DNA of 64,000 bases from DASRJG01 sp964647625 (GCA_964647625.1 CAZYHZ010000011.1:22774-86773); one strand, 5' to 3'. Numbered from the stretch's first letter, positions 16,484 to 25,500 are shown. The notes: generated from the letters alone by a model not told the origin. Numbers and translations are program-made.

Positions 16484-16939
16484 ATGCTGCGACGCATTCA
16501 GTCCGCTTTCATCGGCCTCGCTGTGATTTTGATCGCGTCACTGGCCCCGGGCGCCGCCCACGCCGAGGAGAAGGGCCAGCTCAACTGCAAGATGAGCTTC
16601 TCGATGAAGGGCTGGTCCGCGATCTACAAGACGTCGAGCGGCTCCGGCACCATCCACTGCGAGAACGGCGCCTCGATACACGTCGCCATCAAGCTCACCG
16701 GCGGCGGGCTGACCTTCGGCAAGACGGAAATCAAGGACGGGACCGGCAAGTTCTCCCCCGTGAGCAAGATCGACGACCTGCTCGGCTCCTACGCCCAGGC
16801 CGAAGCGGAGGCCGGCGCCGTGAAGTCCGCCGAAGCTCAGGTCCTTACGAAAGGCGAGGTGTCGCTCGCGCTCTCCGGAACCGGCGAAGGCTGGAGCCTC
16901 GGCGTGTCCGGCGCGAAGTTCACGATCTCGAAGAAGTAG
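16484..16939 (+). CDS. Small secreted protein of unknown function
   Basis: A 151-residue protein with a clear signal peptide (about residues 1-25, ending AAHAEE). The ATG at 16484 is preceded by GGAGG with 8 nt spacing, which decides the start over GTG 16460 and ATG 16469. The mature part has two Cys (LNCKMS and IHCENG), probably a disulfide. Gly-rich beta-type segments (GSGTIHC, GGGLTFGKTEI, GTGEGWSLGVSG) and a short Ala-rich helix around residues 100-115 follow. I do not recognise the family. It has its own ribosome-binding site after a strong terminator, so it is probably monocistronic. The 3' end overlaps the convergent methyltransferase gene by 20 bp. Confidence 0.8.
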   Translation: MLRRIQSAFIGLAVILIASLAPGAAHAEEKGQLNCKMSFSMKGWSAIYKTSSGSGTIHCENGASIHVAIKLTGGGLTFGKTEIKDGTGKFSPVSKIDDLLGSYAQAEAEAGAVKSAEAQVLTKGEVSLALSGTGEGWSLGVSGAKFTISKK

Positions 16940-17684
16940 CCGCCCGCGCACCGTCGCGCCGGCGCAGCAGATACGCCCTTCCGAACCCGAGCGCCGGCCG
17001 GCGCCGCTCCACGAGCTCGAACGAGCCGTCGTCGACGAGCTGCCGCGTCAGCGCCTGCTCGAACCGCCGCCAGTCGAACCCCAGGTGATCGGCCCAGCCG
17101 TGACGCGGCGGATCCCTGAACACTTCCAGGTCCGACCCGCGCAACAGCGCGGACACGTACGGCCACTGCGGCGCGCCCTTGAAGAACCCCGAATAGTCGT
17201 AGCGCATCAGGACCTGCCGACCGAAGAACTTCAGCAGCCCGCGCACGCCGCGCTCGTTCGGAACCGTGATCAGCAAGTGACCGCCGGCGCGCGTCGAACG
17301 CCCGATGTTGTCGAGCGCGACCCGATAGTTCCCCGTGTGCTCGAGCGTCTCGAGGCACAGCACGACGTCGAACGCCGACGGCGGCGTCGCGCCCTTCGTA
17401 TCGAGATCGAACTCCTCGAAGGTGGCTCCCACGATCCCGCGCGCTCGAGCGGCGGTGACGTAGCCCGCAGCATGATCGAACCCTGCAAGCGTCCAACCCG
17501 GATACGGAAACATCACCGCCCGCAGCCCTTCGAGGATGAAGCCGTTCGAGCACCCGAAGTCGCCCACCGACCCGGTTGCGGGCAGGGGAATCCGGCGGAG
17601 GAGCGATCGAATGGTGCGGAGGCGGGCACGATGGAGGAACGCCCGGATCGACAGGCCGCGGTAGCTCTGCGAGTGGTCGATCAT
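16920..17684 (-). CDS. Class I SAM-dependent methyltransferase
   Basis: A 254-residue protein. Motif I is GDFGCSNGFIL near residue 43, the acidic loop after strand 2 lies near GFDHAAGY, and motif IV is DVVLCLETLEH near residue 110. GGHLLITVPNE follows, the usual order for small-molecule methyltransferases of the Methyltransf_11/23 type. The ATG at 17684 starts shortly before MIDHSQSYRG; the frame is open further upstream to 17792 but that extension has no family-like sequence. The C-terminal 90 residues are family-specific. Substrate cannot be deduced. Convergent with the small secreted protein gene, with a 20-bp overlap. Confidence 0.87.
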   Translation of the reverse strand: MIDHSQSYRGLSIRAFLHRARLRTIRSLLRRIPLPATGSVGDFGCSNGFILEGLRAVMFPYPGWTLAGFDHAAGYVTAARARGIVGATFEEFDLDTKGATPPSAFDVVLCLETLEHTGNYRVALDNIGRSTRAGGHLLITVPNERGVRGLLKFFGRQVLMRYDYSGFFKGAPQWPYVSALLRGSDLEVFRDPPRHGWADHLGFDWRRFEQALTRQLVDDGSFELVERRRPALGFGRAYLLRRRDGARAATSSRS

Positions 17685-17817
17685 CACGGGGCGGAGATTG
17701 TAATGGGGGCGGAGTGTGCTGCGGGTTTCTTGCAGTGATTGTGGAGGGATTCCGGTAGATAGGCGCTGGCAACGGGAGTATGTAGAGGACATGGTAAGGA
17801 CAGGCCTTAATGGGCAA

Positions 17818-18429
17818 ATGACGAAGGTGACTCACGTCAACGCGCTTGCCTCACGGCGCCCGACCGCAAGTTGCGCCGCTTTGCTGATGTTCTGCACGTT
17901 TCTCAGCGCGGCTCTGCCGCCGCGGGCTGAGGAGGGCACTGCCGACAGCCAATTAGTCGAACTTCACGTGGGCTGGGACTTCGGATCAGGGCCTGACAGG
18001 GTATCGAATTTCCACGTCGGGGATCGAGTCATGTCGGCGCAATATGACACTCCGGACTGCGCCTCGCGGTTCACGCTCACAGGAGCCTGGTACGGGAGTG
18101 CGCCCAACGCCCCAATCTGGGAGCAGATCGTCAGGCTCACCTTCGCGAAACACTTTGAAGGCGATTTCGAGTTGCTTCCTCGAGTGACGATCGTGCAACC
18201 CGGACAGACGGAAACGACGAGCACAGCAATCGTGTTTCCATATCGAGAAAAGAGAAAGGCCGTGCTTGTCGGTGCCAATCTGGAGGAACTACTACCGGGT
18301 TTCATGTACACGATTCCGAAACCTGAGTGGACCCACGCGGACATCGAGATCCAAATCGAGGCGCCCGGCGCAATGATGGAGCTTCGCAGGCCGTTTGAAT
18401 GGTCGTCGATTGAGGTCACGTGCGACTGA
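17818..18429 (+). CDS. Exported hypothetical protein
   Basis: About 203 residues from ATG 17818, which gives a signal-peptide-like N-terminus: a basic segment, hydrophobic core ALLMFCTFLSAALPP, then RAEEG. An earlier ATG at 17791 is possible, and no strong Shine-Dalgarno decides between them. The mature part contains beta-type stretches (VELHVGWDFGSG, FELLPRVTIVQPGQ) and a single C-terminal Cys. No family is recognised. Base composition is visibly lower in GC than the flanking genes and marks the start of the low-GC island. Confidence 0.6.
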   Translation: MTKVTHVNALASRRPTASCAALLMFCTFLSAALPPRAEEGTADSQLVELHVGWDFGSGPDRVSNFHVGDRVMSAQYDTPDCASRFTLTGAWYGSAPNAPIWEQIVRLTFAKHFEGDFELLPRVTIVQPGQTETTSTAIVFPYREKRKAVLVGANLEELLPGFMYTIPKPEWTHADIEIQIEAPGAMMELRRPFEWSSIEVTCD

Positions 18430-18569
18430 CGGGTGACCGAATCCAACGAGTGCCCAACGACGCAGTCAGCGGATCGCACACCGCGGTCACGGCGCGCGCA
18501 TGCTGCGGCGCACGCCGCGCCGCACCTCGCGTGACTACACTTGCTAGGCAGACCAGAAAGGGGCACGAG

Positions 18570-18947
18570 ATGAAGCGCTTGACCACGCGTCGCAGAACCC
18601 TTCAATCGGCCGCGCTTGTGCTCATGCTGCAGTCTGGAAGTATCCACATCGCGCAGGCCGGTTTGAAAGACGATCACATAGTGGAATTCGCGGAAGTAGA
18701 GGGCCGCGACTGCCTCCAACCGGTCAAGACGTCCGCCGATGCCACACTGGACGACTTTCACGCCGCCGAGCAGAGATGGCTCAGAAGCCACCTCCCTGGC
18801 CGACAGGCTCCACACTCGGAAATCGCGCTGTGGCCGACGGAAGGAGACAGCCCGCTTCAAGCCCGAGACGTCAGAACCGAAACACTTTACGTGGAAGCGT
18901 TGGGCGGTTCGGATATCGCCGTGTGCTTCGCATTCAACAAGCAGTAG
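18570..18947 (+). CDS. Small exported hypothetical protein
   Basis: A 125-residue protein. The ATG at 18570 is chosen because AAGGGG lies a few bases upstream and the product then begins with a typical signal peptide: basic MKRLTTRRR, hydrophobic LQSAALVLMLQSG, ending AQAG. The 150 bp before it, open in the same frame from 18420, reads as low-complexity Arg/Ala and is probably leader. Two Cys are present (GRDCLQP and AVCFAF). No family is recognised. Confidence 0.55.
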   Translation: MKRLTTRRRTLQSAALVLMLQSGSIHIAQAGLKDDHIVEFAEVEGRDCLQPVKTSADATLDDFHAAEQRWLRSHLPGRQAPHSEIALWPTEGDSPLQARDVRTETLYVEALGGSDIAVCFAFNKQ

Positions 18948-18957
18948 ACGCACCGCT

Positions 18958-19416
18958 GTGCGCATCGTCTTTAATTCAACACGCGATCCAATCTCGTGGA
19001 TTTGCTTTGGGCTTTGGGTCGTATTGATTTCGGTGGGCATGCCGCTCGCCATGCTGTACCTGGTCACGGGTACATCAGAGCCAGCCCTGCTCGTGGTGTT
19101 TCTCGCGCTATCCGCTGTGGGTGTGTTTGGTCTCTGGATCCATTTCGGCACTTGGTACGGAATCGACGAGCGCACCTTGACCGTGCGCTGCGGCCCCTGG
19201 CGCTGGCGGATCCTGGTCGAAGCGATCGAAGACGTCGCTCCAAGTCGCGAAATCGTCAGCGCGCCCGCTTTGTCTCTCGACCGACTGAAAATCATGCATC
19301 GCGAATCAGCGTACGGTCTGCTCGTTTCACCGAAGGACCGCGAGGGATTTCTAGCCGCCCTTCAGAGAGTAAGCCCTCAGTTGCAGCGACGAGGAACTGG
19401 CCTGTGTCGACCATGA
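18958..19416 (+). CDS. Membrane protein with bacterial PH-like (bPH_4-type) domain
   Basis: 152 residues from GTG 18958, 10 bp after the preceding stop. Two hydrophobic helices (about residues 13-35 and 42-62) are followed by a compact beta domain: WYGIDERTLTVRCGPW, LVEAIEDVAPSR, SLDRLKI, LLVSPKDREGFLAAL. This pattern (L.VRCG, I..V.PSR..SAPALSLDRL, VSPKD...F...L) matches the small bacterial PH domain family PF06713 as I know it. Such proteins are widespread and mostly uncharacterised. The domain should lie in the cytoplasm next to the membrane. Confidence 0.7.
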   Translation: MRIVFNSTRDPISWICFGLWVVLISVGMPLAMLYLVTGTSEPALLVVFLALSAVGVFGLWIHFGTWYGIDERTLTVRCGPWRWRILVEAIEDVAPSREIVSAPALSLDRLKIMHRESAYGLLVSPKDREGFLAALQRVSPQLQRRGTGLCRP

Positions 19417-19450
19417 CGTCGACTGGGCATGCGTCCGCTGCACCCGAACA

Positions 19451-19693
19451 ATGACGAAAGAAGGTCTCGTTCGGGTCGGTGTGGTTGCTGCGTCGCGGGT
19501 GCTGACGGCGGCGTGTCCGTGTGGCGGCTCCGAGCTCTACAAAACCGTGTCACCCAAGGGCACGCGTACTCTGGTTGTCTGCACTCGAAACTGCGGAGCA
19601 ACCGGCGGGTTCACGACGGTCATCAAAGAGCAGTCTGCGCAATTGTCGCGGCAGATCGAACTGATCGAAATAGGGGGCGGAGCGCTGGGGTGA
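19451..19693 (+). CDS. Possible small zinc-ribbon-like protein
   Basis: An 80-residue ORF with four Cys in two close pairs (CPCGG near residue 22 and CTRNC near residue 44), spaced like a small zinc ribbon. It lacks a convincing ribosome-binding site, and the region around it contains another unsupported coding-like fragment. It may be a real small gene of the island or a remnant. No family is assigned. Confidence 0.3.
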   Translation: MTKEGLVRVGVVAASRVLTAACPCGGSELYKTVSPKGTRTLVVCTRNCGATGGFTTVIKEQSAQLSRQIELIEIGGGALG

Positions 19694-19849
19694 GAAGGAG
19701 CTGAAGCTCGACTGGCTCGGGGAAGACGAAATCGTGCTGACGATCGATCCGAACATGGCTGTGGTGCCGGTGACGCCGTTTCCCAGTGATCTCAAGGTGG
19801 GGTATGCACCTGGCACTCGCCTCGGCAGCTAGCTTTGCGTAAACGCGGC

Positions 19850-20191
19850 ATGATGGGCCGGTCGCAAGTGAACCGAACCGAAAGATTCCTGATATCCGTT
19901 AGATCGGCCGCGATGCTTGGCGGGCTCGCGCTGGTGATGTTCAGCGGCATCTGGCTTCTTGATCACTTGACGGAAGGCGTAAGGAATACTCCCCACGAAC
20001 CGGGACCATGGCTCATCGGCGCAGGTCTAGCGGGAGTGGTGTTCGGAACCTATAGCACGCTCGCAGTCCTGGGATACCGAGTCTCTTTAAGCGGCCGAGT
20101 TCAAGCTCCGAAAGCCGTCACATGGCTCGTAACGGCGTTGGTTACCATCGTGGTCATGGGAGGCGTTCTTGCAATCCTCACTCGTAAGTGA
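19850..20191 (+). CDS. Small two- or three-helix membrane protein
   Basis: About 113 residues from ATG 19850; a TTG at 19835 is also in frame and neither has a clear Shine-Dalgarno. Hydrophobic stretches are GGLALVMFSGIWLL, LIGAGLAGVVFGTYSTLAVL and VTWLVTALVTIVVMGGVL, so three transmembrane helices with short loops are predicted. No family is recognised. The 3' end overlaps the start of the PhyH-type gene by 23 bp, implying translational coupling. Confidence 0.5.
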   Translation: MMGRSQVNRTERFLISVRSAAMLGGLALVMFSGIWLLDHLTEGVRNTPHEPGPWLIGAGLAGVVFGTYSTLAVLGYRVSLSGRVQAPKAVTWLVTALVTIVVMGGVLAILTRK

Positions 20192-20897
20192 TTACGATGC
20201 GCCAGCCTTCGATCAAAGTGGATTTGCGGTGATCGACCGCGTCGTTGGTTCCGATGGGGTTGATGAACTCGTTCGAGAATGCGACGCGGTTGCGGCCGAG
20301 GCCATCTCCGCCGGCCGCGGCGGCGTGCGCGACATCTTGCGGCGGATTCCTGGTCTTCGTCGAATTGTGCGCCATCCTCGAATCGTGGAGATCGTTCGGC
20401 AGCACCTTGGCCCCCGCGCCTTCGCCGTTCGCGGTGTTCTCTTCGACAAGCACGAGTCGTCAAATTGGAAGGTGCCCTGGCACCAAGACTTGTCGATCGC
20501 CGTCCGGAGCCGCGCAAGCGCCGACGGTTATTCCTCTTGGTCGACAAAGGCCGGCGTCGTCCACGTGCAGCCGCCCACGGCTGTGCTCGAAGGAATGCTG
20601 ACGGTTCGCATTCATCTCGACGATTGCATGTCGTGGAACGGCCCTGTTCGCGTACTTCCCGGATCGCACCGGTTAGGCCGCCTCTCCTCTGAAGACATCG
20701 CCGCGGTTCGAGACCGCGTGCCCGAGGCGTCTTGCGTCGTTTCCCGAGGTGGACTCCTCGTGATGCGTCCTCTTCTGGTCCATTCGTCGTCTTCGGCGGC
20801 TGTCGTCAGTCGTCGACGTGTTGTACATCTTGAATTTGCGGCGGGCGGCCTCGCGCCGGGTGTCGAATGGTTCGAACGGTGGCCCTGTGCCGCATGA
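20169..20897 (+). CDS. Phytanoyl-CoA dioxygenase (PhyH) family Fe(II)/2-oxoglutarate oxygenase
   Basis: A 242-residue protein starting at TTG 20169, supported by GGGAGG at 20158-20163 with 5-nt spacing. The iron ligands of the HxD...H triad are visible: His105 and Asp107 in PWHQDLSI, and His205 in PLLVHSSSSA. An Arg cluster (RRRVVHLEF) about ten residues later can bind 2-oxoglutarate. The internal VRVLPGSHRLG segment is characteristic of PhyH enzymes. These hydroxylate or epoxidise small molecules, often on carrier proteins in secondary metabolism. The next gene begins 1 bp after the stop and encodes a carrier-protein-like domain, so a carrier-bound substrate is plausible (inference). Confidence 0.85.
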   Translation: MQSSLVSDYDAPAFDQSGFAVIDRVVGSDGVDELVRECDAVAAEAISAGRGGVRDILRRIPGLRRIVRHPRIVEIVRQHLGPRAFAVRGVLFDKHESSNWKVPWHQDLSIAVRSRASADGYSSWSTKAGVVHVQPPTAVLEGMLTVRIHLDDCMSWNGPVRVLPGSHRLGRLSSEDIAAVRDRVPEASCVVSRGGLLVMRPLLVHSSSSAAVVSRRRVVHLEFAAGGLAPGVEWFERWPCAA

Positions 20898-20898
20898 T

Positions 20899-21324
20899 AT
20901 GCGCGGACGCCCGCCGACGGTGGAACAGCGTACGACAGACGCCGCACGCGACCACACCTTCAAGCCAACGTGCCCCCGGTGTGGAAACGCGAACGTCCCA
21001 GAATTGATGGAGCCTTCTGGTCTGGCTTTTTGCCCACGGTGCGGCAGTTTCCTGCGGCGTTCCGCGGGGCGACTTGTTCAAGTTGGCGTCAGCACGGACG
21101 CGCTCAGCGAGCTCGTCCGAGGTCGCTTGAGTGATCAGAGCGTTACGCTCGAACGAATTCGGCAGCGGATCCGGGCGCGGCTTGCGGAAAGGCTCGGGGT
21201 CGAGCTGTCTGCGGTTTCGTTGGACCAAGAGTTGGGCGGGCGCCTTGTTGGAGACTCGCTGGACATCGTAGAACTGGTGATGGCGATCGAAGAGGAGTTC
21301 GGCATCGAGATTGATTCGTTGTGA
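20899..21324 (+). CDS. Zinc-ribbon / acyl-carrier-protein-like fusion, C-terminally short
   Basis: A 141-residue protein from ATG 20899, 1 bp after the PhyH-type stop. Residues 20-55 form a zinc-ribbon-like unit with Cys25, Cys28, Cys45 and Cys48 in two CPRCG motifs. Residues about 80-141 resemble an acyl carrier protein: helix I-like RIRARLAERLGVELSAVSLD, then GDSLDIVELVMAIEEEFG, where Ser120 is at the phosphopantetheine position. The protein ends at EIDSL*, so helices III and IV of a normal ACP are missing. It may be truncated by a mutation or may rely on a partner. I found no coding continuation in the other frames downstream. Confidence 0.7.
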   Translation: MRGRPPTVEQRTTDAARDHTFKPTCPRCGNANVPELMEPSGLAFCPRCGSFLRRSAGRLVQVGVSTDALSELVRGRLSDQSVTLERIRQRIRARLAERLGVELSAVSLDQELGGRLVGDSLDIVELVMAIEEEFGIEIDSL

Positions 21325-21485
21325 TTGAGAGTTGGTCGCCCATCGTACGCGATAACTGCCGAGCGACGATACAAACGGGCGGGGAGCGATCGACCGGAAG
21401 TCGATGAAAGCGGCAGGCCACCAATGATGGCGACCTGCCGCTGGGTTCTAGCGTGATCCAAAAGTAGTGAGCGCGCTCTGCTCCG

Positions 21486-21752
21486 TCATAGAGGCCAGAC
21501 GTCATGCAGCATCGCTTGAAAGCGCCTCCCGGAACCGCAGGGGCAGGGGTCGTTGCGGCCGAGCTTTTCGCAGAGCTCTTTCTCGCCGCCGACAACCCGC
21601 CTGCCGTACTTCGCGTGGGTTTCGGACGGGAAACCCCTTCGGCGTTTGCTAGAAACCTCGAAAGCAAGGCGGGTGGTCGAATTCTTGTTCGTTTCGCATG
21701 GCGCACCTCCGTGATGCCGAGAACTCAATAACTTCGGCACGAAAGCTCGCAT
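21486..21752 (-). pseudogene. SEC-C motif protein with apparent frameshift
   Basis: The minus-strand frame gives KLGRNDPCPCGSG, the first half of a SEC-C zinc motif. It then diverges and stops 11 residues later at 21486. Shifting by one base at the CCC run (21528-21530) restores FKRCC, the second half of CPCGSG..F+.CC. The gene is therefore either interrupted by one extra base or the assembly has an error there. SEC-C is a small zinc-binding module found at the C-terminus of SecA and in many small proteins. The N-terminal start (ATG 21752 or further upstream) is uncertain. Confidence 0.5.
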
Positions 21753-21900
21753 ATTGCCGTCGTTGCGCAACTCCGGCAAGGACCGAATGGTCGGGGAGAT
21801 TGGTAACTCTTCACTCCGCGGACACAGATAACACTGGTTTTCGAACCCAGTGCCCATCCGATCCGCGCGATACTCATTGCGTTACCCAGCAGGGGGACTC

Positions 21901-22272
21901 TTGGACCGAGCCAAAGCCCTGACCCTTTACGAGAAGCTGATCGCGACACGGCCTGAGGTCGAGCTCAAGGGCGACACCGTCCCGTACACCTCGCTCAACG
22001 GCCACATGTTCAGCGCCCTGCACAAGGACGGCACCGTCGCTTTGCGGTTGCCATCTCCGAGCCGCGAGGCGTTCCTTGCAAAGTATCGAACGTCGTTGGC
22101 GGCGCACTACGGTGTCGTCCAACCGGAATACGTCGTCGTGCCGGACAGACTGTTGGCCAAGACGGCAGAGCTCAGGCCCTACTTTGCTGCAAGTTTCGAA
22201 TATGTCGGGACGCTGAAGCCGAAGCCGACCACAAAGAAGAAGGCTGCCAAGCCTCGAAAGGATCGCGCATGA
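21901..22272 (+). CDS. Conserved hypothetical protein, TfoX-N-like
   Basis: About 123 residues from TTG 21901, which has AGGGGG 4 nt upstream; no ATG lies between it and the conserved N-terminus. The pattern is LYEKLIATRPEVELKG, PYTSLNGHMFSALHKDGTVALRL, PDRLLAKTAELRPYF, then a Lys-rich tail (PTTKKKAAKPRK). It resembles small proteins sometimes annotated TfoX/Sxy N-terminal-like, but the assignment is weak. It overlaps the next gene by ATGA. The two genes form a unit seen together elsewhere as far as I recall. Confidence 0.7.
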   Translation: MDRAKALTLYEKLIATRPEVELKGDTVPYTSLNGHMFSALHKDGTVALRLPSPSREAFLAKYRTSLAAHYGVVQPEYVVVPDRLLAKTAELRPYFAASFEYVGTLKPKPTTKKKAAKPRKDRA

Positions 22273-22499
22273 ATGCTCGCATCGCCGTGAAACCGCCACT
22301 CGACTTCGTCACTGCGCTCAAGGCCGCCCCATCGGCGTGGGAGCGTTGGCTGGAGCTGAGCGCGAGCCATCAGCGCGAGCACGTGGACGCGATTCTCGAG
22401 GCCAAGAAGCCCGAAACTCGGGAGCGCCGGATCGCCGGCGCGGTCCGGATGATCGCGTCGCGCCCCGCAAAGAAAAATCCCCGGATCAGGAAGGCCTGA
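22269..22499 (+). CDS. YdeI/OmpD-associated (OmdA-like) C-terminal-domain protein
   Basis: A 76-residue protein whose ATG overlaps the preceding stop. The sequence PLDFVTALKAAPSAWERWLEL..SHQREHVDAILEAKKPETRERRIAGAVRMIA is close to the helical domain of the YdeI/OmdA (bacteriocin-protection) family, especially the AKKPETR..RI core. Full YdeI proteins are longer, so this is a stand-alone C-terminal domain. Its 3' end forms part of a strong hairpin shared with the convergent giant gene. Confidence 0.75.
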   Translation: MNARIAVKPPLDFVTALKAAPSAWERWLELSASHQREHVDAILEAKKPETRERRIAGAVRMIASRPAKKNPRIRKA

Positions 22500-22509
22500 C
22501 CCGGGGATT
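22471..22509 (-). terminator. Strong hairpin terminator between convergent genes
   Basis: AATCCCCGG.TCAGG pairs with CCTGA.CCGGGGATT around the loop AAGG, with one A-C mismatch (22476-22490 and 22495-22509). Read on the minus strand it is followed by TTTCTTT, so it suits termination of the 22533-27953 gene. It overlaps the stop codon of the plus-strand gene. Confidence 0.75.
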
Positions 22510-22532
22510 CCCAGAACGATCGATGTTGCGTC

Positions 22533-25500
22533 CTACGGGCACGCGACGGGCGATGACTGGATCGCGGCGTCGCGCGGGCCGGCCTGCGAGGGCGCACCCT
22601 CGTCGTACGCGCCCGTCCCGCAAGCGCTGACCGCGCGCACGAGGAACCAGTCGGCCTCGCCGGGTGACGGAACGTGAGCATCGGAGACCGACGCGGTCGG
22701 GACGTCGTCTCCGCTGCACGTGTCCACCGCGGCGGTGAAGCCGCTCGAGCGGAGCGTCGAGAGCGTGCCGCGGACGATGTCGTACGACGACGCGCCGGAA
22801 GGCGGCGTCCACGTCATGCTCGTCGCGGTGGTGAACGCCAAGTCGGTCGTCGGCCCCGGTGGGGGAACGGGGGCTCCCGGCACGCAGGCTCCGGACTGAC
22901 AGGCGTCGGCGCTCGTGCAGTCGTTGCCGTCGCTGCACGGCGATCCGTCCGCCTTCGCGGGATCCGAGCACGCGCCGGTTCCAGGATTGCAGACGCCGGC
23001 GTCGTGGCACTGGTCGCTCGCGGCGCAGACGACCGGATTCGAACCGATGCACACGCCCGACTGACAGCTGTCGGTCAGCGTGCACAGATCCGCGTCGTTG
23101 CACGCCGAGCCGTTGGGCCTCGCGGGATTCGAGCACGCGCCGGTCTGCGCGTCGCAGGTTCCGGTGTCGTGGCATTGATCGGTCGCGTTGCAGACGACGG
23201 GGTTCGCGCCGACGCAAGTGCCTGACTGACAGGTGTCGGACTGCGTGCAGGCGTTGGAATCGTTGCACGCGGCACCGTTGGGCTTCGCGGGGTTCGAGCA
23301 GGCGCCGGTCTGCGCGTCGCAGGTTCCGGTGTCGTGGCATTGATCGGTCGCGTTGCAGACGACGGGGTTCGCGCCGACGCAAGTGCCTGACTGACAGGTG
23401 TCGGACTGCGTGCAGGCGTTGGAATCGTTGCACGCGGCACCGTTGGGCTTCGCGGGGTTCGAGCAGGCGCCGGTCTGCGCGTCGCAGCTCCCGGCGTCGT
23501 GGCACTGATCGGTAGCATTGCAGACGACCGGGTTCGATCCGACGCAGGCTCCGGCCTGGCAGCTATCGGATTGCGTGCAGGCGCTCCCGTCGTTACACGC
23601 GGTGCCGTCGATCTTTGCGGGGTTCGAGCACTGGCCGGTTTGCCCGTCGCACGTTCCGGCGTCGTGGCATTGATCCGACGGCGTGCAGACCACCGGGCTG
23701 CCGCTCGCGCACGCGCCGGACTGGCACGTGTCGCCTGTCGTGCACGGGTTCGAGTCGTCGCACGGGCTTCCGTCGGGGCTCACGGGATCGGAGCAGAGCC
23801 CCGTCTGCGCGTCGCACGTTCCGGCGTCGTGACATTGATCGGTCGGATTGCAGACGACCGGATTCGCTCCAACGCAAGCGCCCGACTGGCAGCTATCGGT
23901 CTGCGTACAAGCGTTCGCGTCGTCGCAGGCGGTTCCGTTGGCCTTCGCCGGATTCGAGCACTGACCCGTCTCGACGTTGCAGGTGCCTGCGTTGTGGCAT
24001 TGATCGGATGCGCTGCAGACGACGGGGTTCGCGCCGACACAGGCACCGGATTGACAGGTATCGGTCTGCGTGCACGCGCTGCCGTCGCTGCACGCGGCGC
24101 CGTCGGGCTTCGCCGGATTCGAGCAGGCGCCTGTCTGCGTGTCGCAGGTCCCGGCGTTGTGGCATTGATCGCTCGCGGTGCAGACGACCGGGCTGGCGCC
24201 GACGCAAGTCCCTGACTGACAGGTGTCCGTCTGCGTGCAGGCGTTGTTGTCGTTACAGAGCGTGCCGTCGAACGCGACCGGGTTCGAGCAGACTCCGGTC
24301 GAGGTATTGCACGTTCCCGCTCGATGGCACTGATCCGACGTCGAGCAGACGACCGGGATCGATCCGACGCAGGCCCCGGACTGGCAGCTGTCGGACTGGG
24401 TGCAGGCGTTGCCGTCATTACAGGTGGCGCCGTTCGCCTTCGCCGGGTTCGAACAGGCTCCGGTCTGCGTGTCGCAAGTCCCGGCGTCGTGGCACTGATC
24501 CGACGCGGTGCAAACGACGGGATTGCCGCTCGTGCACGCGCCGGACTGGCACGTATCGCCGGTGGTGCACGGATTCGAGTCGGAGCACGAGGCGCCGTTG
24601 GGCTTGGCCGGGTTGGAGCAGACGCCCGTCGATGTGTCGCACGTTCCGGCGTTGTGGCACTGATCGGACGCGCTGCACGTGACGAAGTTCGAGCCGACGC
24701 AGGCGCCCGACTGGCAGGTATCCGTCTGCGAGCAGGCGTTGCCGTCGTTGCACGCGGCCCCGTTGGCCTTCTTGGCCGCGCTCAGCTCGGAGCTATTGAC
24801 GGATTCCGTGGATCCGCCGGCGTCGCACGCGCCCTTGACGACGTAGTAGTAGGTCGTCCCGGCGACGGCGGTCGTGTCGGTGTACGTCGTCGTGGTGATC
24901 GGCATGCCGCCGAGCTTCGTATAAGGCCCGCCGGTGACTGTTGCGCGGTAGACATTGTACGAGCTGGTGGATCCGGTGCCGGCCGACCATGCGAGGTTCA
25001 CACCGGCGCAGTCGCCAACCGCGCTCGTCAAGAGCGGGGCGCCGGGGGCTGTGCATCCGGTTCCGATCGTACAGGAGCCGCTGGTTTGCGCGTTGGTAAC
25101 TGCGACGGTGTCGACGTACCAGCCGGTGCTGGCCGTATTGACATCGTCGCCTTCGTGCCAGCGGAGTTGGATGGTACGGCCGACCAAGTTTGCATCGCCT
25201 CCGAGGTTCGCCGTGACTTGCGTCAAAGCAGCGACGGTGCCGTTGCACCAGGCAGCTTTCGCGCCCATCGGGTTCGTCGAGTTCGTCGTTCCGTTGTATC
25301 CCCCCGCCGTGAAATCGGCGAGCGGAAGCACTGTCCAACTCGATCCAGCATTTGTCGTGTACTCGAGTGTGCCGCCGTCCCAGCAAGTGCTGGAGCTGTA
25401 TTCGAACTTGTAGGTATGCCAGAAGCTCAGGCCTGTTGATGCGCCGACGCCAAACGCGGGGCTCACAAGGACCTTCTCCGACGTTGAACTAATGTCCTGC

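Noticed and set aside
19692..19832. Short coding-like stretch (WLGEDEIVLTIDP) after the zinc-ribbon ORF
   Set aside because: It is open to a TAG at 19830-19832 but has no start or ribosome-binding site and is in a different frame from the preceding ORF. It may be the tail of a decayed gene and is too weak to annotate.
21322..21324. TGA ending the ACP-like gene as another selenocysteine codon
   Set aside because: The frame after it (LRVGRPSY...) does not resemble ACP helices III-IV, and no hairpin with a GU loop is placed suitably.
17716..22500. Integron cassette array
   Set aside because: Small same-strand genes suggested it, and an isolated GCCCAAC occurs near 18452. However, I could not find paired RYYYAAC/GTTRRRY core sites with hairpins between genes, nor an integrase.
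22880..24760. CRISPR-like regular repeats
   Set aside because: The period is 165 bp, repeats and between-repeat parts are both coding, the frame is open throughout, and the translation gives a cysteine repeat protein.
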